A stretch of DNA of 64,000 nucleotides from Lamellibrachia satsuma (taxonomy: Eukaryota; Annelida; Polychaeta; Sabellida; Siboglinidae): contig BSQZ01000054.1 of the NCBI GenBank assembly GCA_033239005.1, positions 765,931 through 829,930 on the forward strand, read 5' to 3'. The notes below the pieces were generated by a model. It ran no database searches, had not been told where the DNA came from, and saw nothing but the letters and a program-made list of their open reading frames with translations. Position 1 is the first letter of the stretch. Each line of letters opens with the position of its first letter. Positions 20,615 to 32,619 of the stretch are shown here, piece after piece. The position numbers and the translations under genes are program-made.

Positions 20615-21190
20615 ATTGACCTGCAAGATCTTTGGCGCCGAGGATTTGGATGGGATCAGTCACTTGATGACAACGACAATGACATATGTCGTGCGCACAT
20701 GATTCAGATGCAGGAGCTTATGACATTTCAGGTTCCTCGTTGTTTGAAGCCGGAAGACTCAGTCGGCCAGCCGCAAATGCATTGTTCAGCGATGGAGGAG
20801 CAAGCGGCTATGGTGCTGTTCTATGGTTACGTTAGACACTCGCTGATGACACAATCGCCGTGAGATTCGTCCGTTCAAACCGTTCGTATCTGCCCGCATT
20901 CAAGAAATCCAGGACACACATCCACGTTTCATGAACGAGTTTCGATACGTCCCGTCAAGCATGAACACAGCAGACGCACTCACCAAGCCACTGCCAGTGC
21001 ATGAGCTGTCGACTTGGCATAAAAGTCCTCGGTTCTTGATTCACCATGAAGACATGTGGCCACCCAACACGTGTCGTTACACATTTGTCAACCTCGCCCC
21101 AGTACGTGATGCCAAGGGAATGATCCGCGCTGAGGGATGCCTCGGTAAATTGCCTCTTCAACCATCCTATCTTCCTTCCTGGAAATAATC
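20615..21190 (+). pseudogene. BEL/Pao RNase H remnant and linker
   Basis: A tethered-RNase-H start (CSDGGASGYGAVLW-like, near 20790) breaks off, and only the tail EFRYVPSSMNTADALTKPL and FLIHHEDMWPP remains (20931-21188). So the domain is largely deleted. Confidence 0.7.
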
Positions 21191-22255
21191 CACTGCTAGA
21201 ACTCTACGCTCGACGCAAGCACGTACGCTACCTGCACCAAGGTTACCGAGTGGTGCTAGCAAACATCTCCAAGGAAGGCGTCCATATTATCAACGCCAAA
21301 GAACTCCTGAAGTATGTTGTTAGCAGATGTCTATATTGTCGCACCAGGCGGGAGTCAATACTCCAACAACAGATGGGAATCTTACCTGCTTTCCGAGGAA
21401 ACCCGAACACGCCGCCGTTCGCTGTCGACTTTTTTGGTCCGCTCCAGACGAAGGTCAACCGCAACACTACGACTGGGTCAACTGTCAAGATCGTGACTTG
21501 CCAAACGACGAGAGTCATCCACTTGGAGCACGGCGTCAACAGAGTCCTTTCTCCTCGCGTGGCGCCGATTTGTCATTCGCCGTGGCATTCACCCGGCAAA
21601 GGTCTTCAGCGATCGAGGAAAGAACTTCTAGGGAGAACAGCAGCCACTGCGAGATTGGATCGATTCCTGGAATGTGACGCAAATCAAGGGAGAATTGGCA
21701 GCCAACCGAACAGACTTTCAATTTGATTGGGAGTTTAACGTCCCGAAAGCGAACCAAATGAACGGTGTTGTCGAGTCGCTCATCCGTAGCTGCCGCCTGA
21801 CAGCGTCGGATCACCTGCTATCACCGGAAACGACTTGTTGCATCCCTTTGACCAGCCGACGGTTCCACAACCTGGTGTAGAGGACCGCCCAAATCAGCGA
21901 GACATGGTGAAATCTCTGCTGCAACGCGGCCACGTGTTCTGGGAGACGTGGTTGCGATATATGCCACCGCATCTGATCGCAAGGTCAAAATGGTTTCATC
22001 CGCGGCAGAACCTACAAGTCGGCGACTTAGTGTTGTTGCTGCAGCCCGGCCTAAAGGGAGGTGTTGCACCACGCGCAATGTAGGAACGTGCTATGGTGAC
22101 CGATGTGCATCATGGAGACGACGGCCTAGTCCGCAAGGCCACCGTGCGAACTGCTAATGCCAGGTGTTACGATCGACCCATTCACAAGATGTGTCTCATC
22201 GCTACGAACGAAGAATTAAAGAACGGGTTCCGAAGAGTGAGGGGCCATGAGTAAA
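21190..22255 (+). pseudogene. BEL/Pao integrase and C-terminal domain
   Basis: Zinc-finger pair CLYCRTRRE, then FAVDFFGPLQTK (first catalytic Asp), RVIHLEHG, and after frameshifts FNVPKANQMNGVVESLIRS with the third catalytic acid. The DUF5641-like end is WLRYMPPHLIARSKWF and GDLVLLLQ (21835-22083). Several frames are needed to read it. Confidence 0.85.
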
Positions 22256-22333
22256 CGCCTCACATTGACTGTGAACTTTATGCAAACTGCTCTCTAGTAC
22301 CACTAATGACTGTTTGTCCTAGTTAGGCGGGAG

Positions 22334-22964
22334 TAAATCGGCAGTTTGCCTACGTTAATTTAGATTACGTAAATATTGTTTCTTTTTAAAGGCGCCGAGA
22401 GGCGATTCGATGGACGTTCTGGCTTGTGTCGTTTAGAGATTAGCTGTACTTCGAGACCACGCCATTTTCTTCGTCGTTCGTTTTGGAACTCGCCATAATT
22501 CTTTCTTTATAATTTATATCACTGTTTTCTACCCACTAAATGTAAGTTTATATTAATATACGTAAGTAGTCTATTATGTAGTTAATTTATATAATTGCGC
22601 TATAATAGCTTCAGATAACAGCTTAGACACTGTTGATGTTTGCGAAAGTCTGTCCAGTAATGTTGACATCGTCAGCGTTTACGTTCGTTATAACGTTACT
22701 ATTCACTATTGTATAGCGTCTATTTTAGCGTCTACCGTTTAGCCTGTGTAGATTAATGTATTTAAGCCTACTATTTCTCCATGTATGCTTAGTTTCTATT
22801 GCCCACGTAATTTGTAATCGCCGAATAACGTTTAGTTTTGAGTCTAGTTGCCAGACAGTGCCACTACTAATATTTAACTGCTTTTTCTTTGCAGTTCGAC
22901 TGTTACCTTTGTTATTACTGAAGTCAATAAAGTACGAAATTCAGATACAGTGATGCGGCCAATT

Positions 22965-22966
<2 letters not shown>
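22334..22966 (+). repeat. 3' LTR of BEL/Pao element
   Basis: Partner of 16790-17424, with base changes and short deletions, ending GCGGCCAATTTA against the TA microsatellite. Confidence 0.9.
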
Positions 22967-22995
<29 letters not shown>

Positions 22996-23050
22996 GTGTG
23001 TGTGTAACTTGATTTAGACCAGATATACGTACCCATGCAAAATATACATA
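22966..23050. repeat. TA/TG microsatellite and left hairpin arm
   Basis: (TA)n and (TG)n between the LTR and tandem copy 1. It contains the left arm (23007-23042) of a hairpin with 23073-23108. Confidence 0.85.
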
Positions 23051-23108
23051 TGGGTCCACCTAGACGTATTGATTGCATGGGTACGTATACCTGGGCTAAA
23101 TCAAGTTA
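23007..23108. repeat. 36-bp inverted repeat (hairpin)
   Basis: TAACTTGATTTAGACCAGAT... at 23007-23042 pairs with 23073-23108 with about two mismatches. Only copy 1 has both arms; copies 2 and 3 have only the right arm. Confidence 0.88.
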
Positions 23109-23123
23109 TATATATATATATAT

Positions 23124-23610
23124 TGACTGGTGCAATTATGATAGCGAGGTGCACTTTAAAACCACAACTTGTGTATGTCGGGGGATGCAAACTTGCTGTA
23201 CGTGCCGGATGTGAAGGTGCGAGTAAAAGTATGTATAAGGTGCGAGTAAAGTATGAACACAGTGCGAGTAAAAACACAGGTCACGGTATAGATTTGTGAC
23301 TGTGTGGTAACAGCTCCTCTGAAGGCCTCGAAGGTTGGAGCTACCAACACGTTTCTGGGGAGGGCATTCCACCGTGCGTGGGAAGAATGATTTGCTGTCC
23401 ACTTGGATGCGAGCTGGGGTGATTTGATATTTGTTTGGGTGGTAATATCTTGTGCTGTTCGGGAGCATTGGGGCAAGGTAGCGATTGTCATTGGTGGCAA
23501 TCTGCTGGGTATGGATCCTATACATCAAGAGGAGGCAAGATAGTTGTCTTCTTTTCTCGAGTGTGTCCCAGTGTCAGTGAAGGTTGTTGATCATAGCGGA
23601 CACACTCTCG
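23124..23610 (-). mobile_element. LINE 3' end (antisense) in copy 1
   Basis: The - strand reads the terminal ORF2 segment of an L2/CR1-type LINE: LLMMYRIHTQQIA, YLAPMLPNS, SKSFFPRTVE and, after a frameshift, RWNALPRNVLVAPTFEAFR. The 3' UTR runs toward the TA tract on the left. 5' truncated. Confidence 0.75.
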
Positions 23611-24419
23611 TTGAACGTATTCGCCAAGTGGCATTTCAGCCGTCATATATAATGCAAAACTGCCTGTATGCACTCAAAGTCGGCACCCTTCATGAATTGT
23701 GATCGGAAAATAAACAATGAAACCTATTTGTTTAGTGGTGTACTGTTTTGAGATCATCCCTAATTACAATAGGAATTTCCCGTGCGCGTATAGTTTCGGT
23801 ATATATTAGTTACGATCCTCCTGGTGGACTTATCTGGAACTGAACTGTCTACATTTTCTGTTGTTGTTACCGGGCATGGAAAGTGTCGGGATGCAATGTG
23901 CGAATTGTATGGATTATCATCCCTCTTACTCTAAACACGACACTTTAAATAGTAATGCATTTTCTTTAAAAGTGATGGCCTCAACTGGCATTACCCGTTG
24001 CGCCATCTAGCGAGCAATAATAATAATAAATCACAGCACGCGAGTCATTTTCCCGGAAAGTGCAGGTATAGTTTCGAGAAATCTTGTCGATACATGCCCA
24101 TCGACGTTGTCAGCAGAATATCAGACGACGTATGACGTGTTATGATATTACAGGACGATTATTTTAATTAGTCAAAATGTACGGCTTTAGTTTAGATTAG
24201 TCGTAGACGTATGCACGTAGGCGTATATATGTATCGACTATACGCTGTCACTGTCACTGACTAAAGTCAAGAGTACTGGCTACCCGAAGGTAAACGAGAC
24301 TAGTGAGATAATTGTCCGCTTCAAAAGCGTAACAGGTACGTTTTGATTTTCAATAGGTGTGCACTTCACGGCTGGTTTATTTGTGTGCTGCAGTTGCAAA
24401 AGGCGCAAAGCCAAACTCA

Positions 24420-24842
24420 ATCAAACAATTGTAGCCCAGACTGTCTTGCTTGAGTCAACATACTGAACTGGTAACAACTAGCACAAGCTCTAGGTGGACT
24501 TTAAATCAGGGCTTCTGACTTGAAAAGATACTTCCTCTGGAAGACATATTTGTGTGGCTTCACTGCATTCAGAAAGGGAATAGCTCAAACACACAATGTC
24601 GTAAAATATTTGACTGTCAGGCTATTTGGTGTCAATACAGCTACACAAGTGTGCGCACTTTGTGCTTTTGTATTAAAAAAACATACAAAACTTTGTTGTT
24701 CTCGATACTTGTAAACAATTATTTGTGTTAAATTCATATAAATCAATGATTAAAAAATCGGAAATAAAAAAAATCATAAATCAATTATTTTTTTTATTTG
24801 TTTGGAGTGATTTAAATCAATGATTTCAATCAAACAACCCTG
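24420..24842. mobile_element. hAT-type MITE, right part only (copy 1)
   Basis: Matches the right part of 31728-32483, ending CAAACAACCCTG at 24842. A deletion of about 400 bp relative to copy 2 removed its left terminus and flank. Confidence 0.85.
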
Positions 24843-24979
24843 GTTATAACACATTTAGAATACGGTAGATGTTAAGAAAAATTACGGTAAATGTTGTTAC
24901 CACCATAAACCCATAAACTCCCATTTGTTTTGGGGTCAACCTCCCACCATTGTTGGGGCTAAGCCTGCCCTCTGCCTCT

Positions 24980-25437
24980 GGGTTCAGCCTACTGTTGCGT
25001 TTATCATTGGCGACCATGCTAACGGTTTGCTTGATTATAAGAAAACGGGACCATCAAAAATTCTTAAACTTCTTACCTGCCGTTGTCATCATATCATTGA
25101 CATGCTGATCGAGTTTAGTCAAAGTCTCATACTTCTAACTCATTTAAAGTGCCTGAATGTGCCATACCCATCAATTTTTTTTTACCAATTTCTGCATGAA
25201 TTACCATGCACACGTGTCTTGTGGCGAAAACAAATGCCAAAAATACTTCCGCCAATTGAAATCGCCTAAAAATCAATAGTTAATTTGCCAACATGTTCTA
25301 CCAGCAAACTTGCCAATGTGCCTGGCTCAAATGCAGTCATGTCAGATGATATGATTTTTTGAAAATTACACATCTAAGATTACTGTGCCCTACATTCGTG
25401 TGTAACACACCAGGAAGTCTAACTGAGGCATGGTCCC
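24980..25437. repeat. Internal direct repeat A, copy 1
   Basis: GGGTTCAGCCTACTGTT ... GAAGTCTAACTGAGGCATG; partner A' at 27139-27508, which lacks an internal block of about 90 bp. Confidence 0.85.
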
Positions 25438-27138
25438 AAATAGGGAAGCTTTTTCCGGAGAAAGTGTCCAATTTTATATCAAGTTGTGGCACAATGTATA
25501 TGTAAACCCATTATGAAGCACTCCTGCTTGCCACGTCATTATTATTTGTTTCACAGCCAAATCAAAACAATGCCCTGCCCATAATATTAGCTGAAAACCA
25601 GTCACATAATTTAATTATAGGTAAATTTTTACACTTGATATATCATAAACCATGCACACTAGATTTCTAGAGCATTGCGAACCAATGAAACCTACTTACT
25701 GTCTCTTTAAATATACCAACTACTTATTTTCAAATTAATATTTATATAATTGCTTGATTTTTAACCAAATACGGCGCAACTTTGTCAGAAAAGTTACAAT
25801 TTGTCACATTTAACAGGATTTTAAGTGATTTTCATTGTGTAGGACTTGTTAAATTTTATTGTTTATGTGACTGCTTTCATGCTTCTACTTGATAGGGTAC
25901 ATGGTGTACTGCTTGATTTGGATACGTCACCATAAAGGGGTATCACATGACCAGATATCCGTTGTGGCCACATTTGAAAATGTTGATCTACGCAATGCTT
26001 CCAGTGGCTGTGACACAATCAGCATAGAACTATTCTGTCCAAATTTGCTACCCAATATCACCAATGCACTGGGCCACATAACAAATATCACCAATGACTG
26101 TTCTGGTGCAAAATAGCTACCTGCTCCCTCACAAACTGGTGCCATACCCCCTAATTTTGCCAAAATTTCCATTTTGGCAGCCGGTCAGTACCATGCTATT
26201 TGTGATTGCTACTGCTGTCTGTCTTTTGCAAGCAAACTTCACTTTTCCCAATAACCTATGCCTTTGGGAATGGTTATATCTTCTGTAAACCACTTTGTGG
26301 TTAGAGTTAGCTAGGGAAGGGGTTAGCTAGAGATGGAGTTAGCTAGGGATGGGGTTAGCTACGGTTAGGCTTGCATACCTTCATCTCCTTGTGTTCGTAC
26401 ACTTACAAAGAACTGCACACAATATGAAATGAGTATTGAGACGTAGTGAATAGACATTTATGAAAATTACCGTTGATTTCCCAATACAAAAATGCGCTTA
26501 TGTTAAGGTTTTAGCTTACCGTAAACTGTTTCAGGCAATTTTAACAGATGAAAAAATTTTTTTTTTTATTTATTGACAACTAAATATCTTATTAACCATC
26601 AAATAGCGTAACAGACCAGCTGATGCACATCAAACGTTATAGTGCAGCATTAAAATGTACGTTTGTTTGACATTTTTGATATATAGTAGATCAGTTATAG
26701 GATACCTCCTAAAGGAGACAGTTACAAAGTTTATATAATAGCGGCACTTAACAAGTAATGCTCTTGTTGACTAGATGGAATCAATAAAATATAAATAATA
26801 ATATAACATTAATTAGCCTGATATAAACAATGTTCTAAGTAAATGCACGCAACATGAGGCAAGTTAGCAGCCGTTTTGATTTATTCGTGTGATTCTATGT
26901 TGGAGCATGTAACTGAGCATATACACTGTCACTGCACGACTGTAGTCACATCTGAGTCGGCAATTAATAGCTTCATATTTAACAATTCTTCCTTTTGTGC
27001 AGCCGGTCCACAGTACATACTCATTGTCTGGTGACAGACACACGTTTTCATGCATTTAATCAGTGTATTTTTGATTTAAAAAAACCCTCCTTCATGACTG
27101 TTAGATGGCTACTGCATTTCCGTTGCCACGGTACTTAT
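25438..27138. other. 2-kb block between A and A', no gene recognised
   Basis: Conserved in copy 2 but absent from copy 3. Contains a short GTTAGCTAGGGATGGG tandem repeat (26300-26370). An ORF of 75 codons at 25889-26116 is identical in copy 2 (33457), but it looks like repeat conservation and resembles no known protein. Confidence 0.5.
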
Positions 27139-27508
27139 TTTGGGTTCAGCCTACTGTTATGTTTCCCATTGGCGACCATGTTAACGTTTTGCATAATTAT
27201 AAGAAAACGGGACCATCAAAAATGCCTGAACGTGCCATACCTATCAATTTTTTACCAATTTCTGCATGAATTACTATGAACACGTGCCTTGTGGCAAAAA
27301 AAATGCCAAAAATCCTTCCGCCTATTGAAATCGCCTAAAAATGAACAGTTACATTGCCAACATGTTCTACAAGCAAACTTGCCAATGTGCCTGGCTCAAA
27401 TGCAGTCATGTCAGATGATATGATTTTTTGAAAATTACACATCTAAGATTACTGTGCCCTACATTCGTGTGTACCACACCAGGAAGTCTAACTGAGGCAT
27501 GATCCCTC
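27139..27508. repeat. Internal direct repeat A', copy 1
   Basis: Second copy of A, about 2.1 kb downstream. Confidence 0.85.
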
Positions 27509-27648
27509 TGTCAGTCTGACGTGCATCTTACTTATCCTACAGTAGCGCCCCATGGTGGGCCGGTGCCAACTAATGGCACCATATAGTGGGTCAGGAACTA
27601 GTCAGTTCTGCCACACGCTGACCTAAACAGGAAAACTTCCATTCACAG

Positions 27649-28804
27649 CAGGGTTGAAAAAATCATGATTTTTTCGAGAAAAAAAATCGGATTTTTTATT
27701 TAAATCAGATTTTATTTTATTTATTTTTTTTAAATCTGGTTTGTGGACATTGATATACAGTCGCGCCTCGTTATACTGCGGTGGTCGGGGTTCACGATAT
27801 CGGACCGCGTTGTAAGCGAGGCTCGTTAGGTGTTCCCGTATCTGCCACCAGGGGTATAGTACCAAGAACAGCAATTAACATGCCACTGTGAGGAAGCCCT
27901 GTTGTGCCGCACGGTTTATAAAGCTTATTTAGAGTAGAATATTAACGTTAATGTGTGTTGTATCGATTTTAAAATGTCATACTTTATCGAATGTTAAACT
28001 GAATAAAATACATGTGTGTGGAATTAATTGTGGAATACAAATAATCTGTTACGATGGACTGACTGAATGCCGCCACTGTGAGGAAGTCCTGTTGTGCCGC
28101 ACGGTTTATAAAGCTTATTTAGAGTAGAATATTAACGTCAATGTGTTGTATCGAATTTAAAATGTCATACTTTGTCGAATGTTGAACTGAATAAACTAAA
28201 CGTGTGTGGAATTGTGGAATACAAATCGACAATAATCTGCGACGATGGGCAGACTGTATGACGCGTCACTGTGAGTAATGCTAATCGAAAACAATAACCT
28301 GGAGACGATCAGCGGAACATACATAGGAGTTTACGCATGCAGCGCAAACATTGATTAAAAACGATAATGGGTACAATCGATAGTTTATTGATTATAAATC
28401 ACTTTACATAAATTTGCAATAAAGTTATATCCAATGCTAGCATAATATCCGTCTGATGAAGTCAGCTGAAAGATGCCGAAACGTCACAAGTAAACAAACG
28501 TAATTTTTAAATGAATCAAACGATTAAGTCAATGACTTATTGTATAAAAAAGACTAGTCTACAAAACATTTTCAGCACAATACTAGTGTCACTACTGTCA
28601 ATGCTGAAATCAGGTTCACGGGGCCGCAAAAAAGTATGTGACTCTTTTCTGTTTGCGGCTGGCAAACAGAACTTTCTTGGCAGTGTTCAGGAAGCTGGAC
28701 ATCTGCATCACTTTGACATAGTCCCTACCACGAGATTCCACCCACTGTAAACCAATTTCTAACACCGCCACAAATTTTTTTAAGAAGCTTAATATCAGAC
28801 ACAT
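27649..28804. mobile_element. hAT left end with nested pogo-like element (copy 1)
   Basis: CAGGGTTG at 27649 starts a hAT-type terminus (CATGATTTTTTCG, TTTAAATCAGATTTT). At 27756 a TA is followed by CAGTCGCGCCTCGTTATAC, a pogo/Tigger-type terminus. Inside, a unit of about 190 bp (ACTGTGAGGAAG.CCTGTTG) is repeated at 27880 and 28073. The - strand then carries the pogo transposase tail. Confidence 0.7.
28616..28780 (-). pseudogene. pogo-like transposase C-terminal fragment (copy 1)
   Basis: The - strand reads AVLEIGLQWVESRG, MQMSSFLNTAKKVLFASRKQ and VTYFFAAP, then stop. A terminal F-F after a run of basic residues is typical of pogo/Tigger transposases. The upstream coding part seen in copy 3 is replaced here by unrelated sequence. 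Confidence 0.7.
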
Positions 28805-29880
28805 GCACTTTTGGTGGCTTGCATAACATGATGTGGTTTCAGTTTGATTTGGTATTGGTGAAATGTCACACCTTCATTCATTGATCTGCACATTGAAGCC
28901 ACAGGGGTAATTCCCTTCAAAGGTTTTCTCAGTAAGAAGCCTCGAGTTAATATCCACCACAGTTGTATTGGATACCAATTCAAGCCTCAATCATTTCTCT
29001 GTTAAATTATTCCTCTTTTTTATGTAAGCCAGGAAGTCCACAATGAAACGGTTTTTCTTCAGTTAGTCATGAATTGCATGAGTGAGCATAAATGAAAGCC
29101 GTCAATACTGTCTCACAAAAGTCGAGAAGTCTTTTCATGATTTGTCACATTAAGCCGTGCAAACAAATTAATTTAAAAGCAAAGTTAAACCAATTGCTAA
29201 GTTTACTATAAAAGACACATTGATAAACATCACGATTATGCGTATATTACAATATATTACAATATATTTTTTTTTTATTTATTCTCACAATTTTGGTTTA
29301 GGTAGTTTATAATTACAATTGGATAATAATTAAAATGTGCTCTTGTGTTTCGCAGGTATAACATTTTCCAATGCATTGACATCGAGAAGTTGATAAAGAA
29401 ACGAAATACACAGCGATGCACACTGAAAACAGAAGTGGTAGGATAAAATGTCCTGAAACTCTGAAATCAATCAATCAACAATGTCCTGACTCCACAAAAG
29501 CAACAGGTCATTCTACATTTCCAACATTCAATTTAATAGAAGGCAAATTGTAATTGATACTTCACAATATTTGCTCTGATTGATTTATAAAACGACACAA
29601 AGCTCACCTAAAGGGACTGGGGCATTGCACCTCGTAATAAAAACATTAATTTGATGATAAGTGGTTTCGACCATGTGGAGTAACTTCAATTCCTGGTGTT
29701 CTACACGATCCAAAGTGAACCCGAATACTAATCTTAAATCATAATTTCATCACAATATAAAAAATATATTTGAGTGTGAGAACTAGATAGGTGACAATTT
29801 CTGAAAATATCTGGCTAGGTAGATGAAAAAACAGCAAGCTTGCCCACATCACTTGTCAATAATCAGGGAAAGCAGTGTTT
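28800..29880. other. Unit interior, no gene recognised
   Basis: The - strand of 28800-28983 is open and conserved in copy 2, but no family was recognised. The rest is AT-rich. Confidence 0.4.
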
Positions 29881-30022
29881 CAATCATTACGCGAAATGAC
29901 TGCACCTCTTTTTCAGTCATTTCATGTAATGGCAGAAATTGTCAGTCATTTCACGAAATGCCTGAGTGAAACAGTCATTTCGCGTAATGCCTAAACATGT
30001 CAGTCATTACGCGAAATGACTG
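29881..30022. repeat. Array of five 22-bp palindromes (copy 1)
   Basis: Dyads with core CATTWCGCGWAATG or close variants start at 29881, 29914, 29943, 29972 and 30001, so the last four are exactly 29 bp apart with 7-bp spacers. The second has ATG in place of GCG. Confidence 0.92.
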
Positions 30023-30034
30023 ATTATGCAGATT

Positions 30035-30186
<152 letters not shown>

Positions 30187-30261
30187 GTCCACCTAGACGT
30201 AGTGATTGCATGGGTACGTATACCTGGTCTAAATCAAGTTATATATATATATATATATATA

Positions 30262-30870
30262 TTGACTGGTGCAATTATGATAGCGAGGTGCACTTTAAAA
30301 CCACAACTTGTGTATGTCGGGGGATGCAAACTTAGCCATTTTGTAAAGAAAAAATGTGTACTGTAAATTAGAGTCGGAACAACAACATATATATTATTAT
30401 GATAAATCGGTTCACACTTCTACTTCGTTAATTGACAGCGTCCATAAGTTAAGTCAGGATTTAACGCCAATACACATGCTGCACGTGCCGGATGTGAAGG
30501 TGCGAGTAAAAGTATGTATAAGGTGCGGGTCACGGTATAGATTTGTGACTGTGTGGTAACAGCTCCTCTGAAGGCCTCGAAATTTGGAGTTACCAACACG
30601 TTTCCGGGGAGGGCATTCCACCGTGCGTGGGAAGAAGGATTTGCTGTACACTTGGATGCGAGCTGGGGTGATTTGATATTTGTTTGGGTGGTAATATCTT
30701 GTGCTGTTCGGGAGCATTGGGGCAAGGTAGCGATTGTCATTGGTGGCAATCTGCTGGGTATGGATCCTATACATCAAGAGGAGGCAAGATAGTTGTCTTC
30801 TTTTCTCGAGTGTGTCCCAGTGTCAGTGAAGGTTGTTGATCTTAGCGGACACACTCTCGTTGAACGTATT
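30262..30870 (-). mobile_element. LINE 3' end (antisense) in copy 2
   Basis: Same fragment as in copy 1 (YRIHTQQIA, SKSFFPRTVE, RWNALPGNVLV), 5' truncated near 30870. Confidence 0.75.
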
Positions 30871-31727
30871 CGCCAAGTGGCATTTCAGCCGTCATATATA
30901 ATGCAAAACTGCCTGTATGCACTCAAAGTCGGCACCCTTCATGAATTGTGATCGGAAAATAAACAAGTGGTGCACTGTTTTGAGATCATCCCTAATTACA
31001 ATAGGAATTTCCCGTGTGCGTATAGTTTCGGTATAGATTAGTTACGATCCTCCTGGTGGACTAATCTGGAACTTTACTGTCTACATTTTCTGTTGTTGTT
31101 ACCGGGCATGGAAAGTGTCGGGATGTAATGTGCGAATTGTATGGATTATCATCCCTCTTACTCTAAACACGACACTTTAAATGTAAAGTAGTAATGCATT
31201 TTCTTTAAAAGTGATGGCCTCAACTGGCATTACCCGTTGCGCCATCTAGCGAGCAATAATAATAATAAAAAATCACAGCACGTGAGTCATTTTCCCGGAA
31301 AGTGCAGGTATAGTTTCGAGAAATCTTGTCGATACATGCCCATCGACGTTGTCGGCAGAATATCAGACGACGTATGACGTGTTATGATATTACAGGACGA
31401 TTATTTTAAGTAGTCAAAATGTACGGCTTTAGTTTAGATTAGTCGTAGACGTATGCACGTAGGCGTATATATGTATCGACTATACGCTGTCACTGTCACT
31501 GACTAAAGTCAAGAGTACTGGCTACCCGAAGGTAAACGAGACTAGTGAGATAATTGTCCGCTTCAAAAGCGTAACAGGTACGTTTTGATTTTCAATAGGT
31601 GTGCACTTCACGGCTGGTTTATTTGTGTGCTGCAGTTGCAAAAGGCGCAAAGCCAAACTCAATCTTCAAAGCAGGCTGAACGAGGAATTTGAATGAATTT
31701 TAAATGTGTCGTGATTTTGGTTATTAC

Positions 31728-32483
31728 CAGGGTTGAACAAATCATGATTTTTTTAATTAAAAAAATCGGATTTATTTGATTTAAATCGGATTTTTTATTA
31801 ATTTGATTTTTTGAAATCTGGTATATAGACATTTACATAGATATTTATATTTATAAACTCTTTCAAACGTGTTCTATTCAAATCGATTTGGGTACTTGTC
31901 TTAACAGAGGGTACATGATTTTTGCGTATATAAAGACATTAGACAATGTCAACAAGGTCTCACCCCCTGTAGTTGCATAATCTGTCTTGAAAAGGAAAGC
32001 ATGCTGTGTGTCTGATGCTGTAGCAGTGCTAATCTCCAACCAGACTGCAAACCGGTACAGTATTAAACAATTGTAGCCCAGACTGTCTTGCTTGAGTCAA
32101 CATACTGAACTGGTAACAACTAGCACAAGCTCTAGGTGGACTTTAAATCAGGGCTTCTGACTTGAAAAGATACTTGCTCTGGAAGACAAGTTTGTGTGGC
32201 TTCACTGCATTCAGAAAGGGAATAGCTCAAACACACAATGTCGTAAAATATTTGACTGTCAGGCTATTTGGTGTCAATACAGCTACACAAGTGTGCGCAC
32301 TTTGTGCTTTTGTATTAAAAAACATACAAAACTTTGTTGTTCTCGATACTTGTAAACAATTATTTGTGTTAAATTCATATAAATCAATGATTAAAAAATC
32401 GGAAATAAAAAAAATCATAAATCAATAATTTTTTTTATTTGTTTGGAGTGATTTAAATCAATGATTTAAATCAAACAACCCTG
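31728..32483. mobile_element. Complete non-autonomous hAT element (MITE), 756 bp
   Basis: Starts CAGGGTTGAACAAATCATG and ends ATCAAACAACCCTG. 8-bp flanks gttattac (31720-31727) and gttataac (32484-32491) differ at one base, as expected of an aged hAT target-site duplication. Copy 3 has the uninterrupted site (39168-39175). No transposase is encoded. Confidence 0.92.
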
Positions 32484-32619
32484 GTTATAACACATTTAGA
32501 ATACGGTAGATGTTAAGAAAAATTACGGTAAATGTTGTTACCACCATAAACCCATAAACTCCCATTTGTTTTGGGGTCAACCTCCCACCATTGTTGGGGC
32601 TAAGCCTGCCCTCTGCCTC

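Larger units (their letters stand above)
16790..22966 (+). mobile_element. BEL/Pao-type LTR retrotransposon, decayed
   Basis: Two direct LTRs (16790-17424 and 22334-22966) bracket gag and pol in BEL/Pao order: gag, zinc-knuckle-like region, aspartic protease, RT, RNase H remnant, integrase and a DUF5641-type C-terminal domain. Pol is broken by several frameshifts and stops, and most of RNase H is missing. There is no envelope-like frame. The LTRs differ at several sites and by small indels, so this is not a recent insertion. No target-site duplication could be recognised: the left flank is GAACGCGT and the right flank is a TA microsatellite. Confidence 0.93.

Noticed and set aside
23069..23299. 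+ strand frame at the start of each tandem unit (also 37632)
   Set aside because: Antisense to a LINE 3' UTR and C-terminus; the coding signal is on the - strand.
25889..26116. Conserved 75-codon ORF in tandem copies 1 and 2
   Set aside because: Identical only because the whole unit is duplicated; no homology recognised, and it is absent from copy 3.
29881..30022. CRISPR-like array
   Set aside because: Repeats are palindromic 22-mers with 7-bp spacers in an animal genome without cas genes; spacers are too short.
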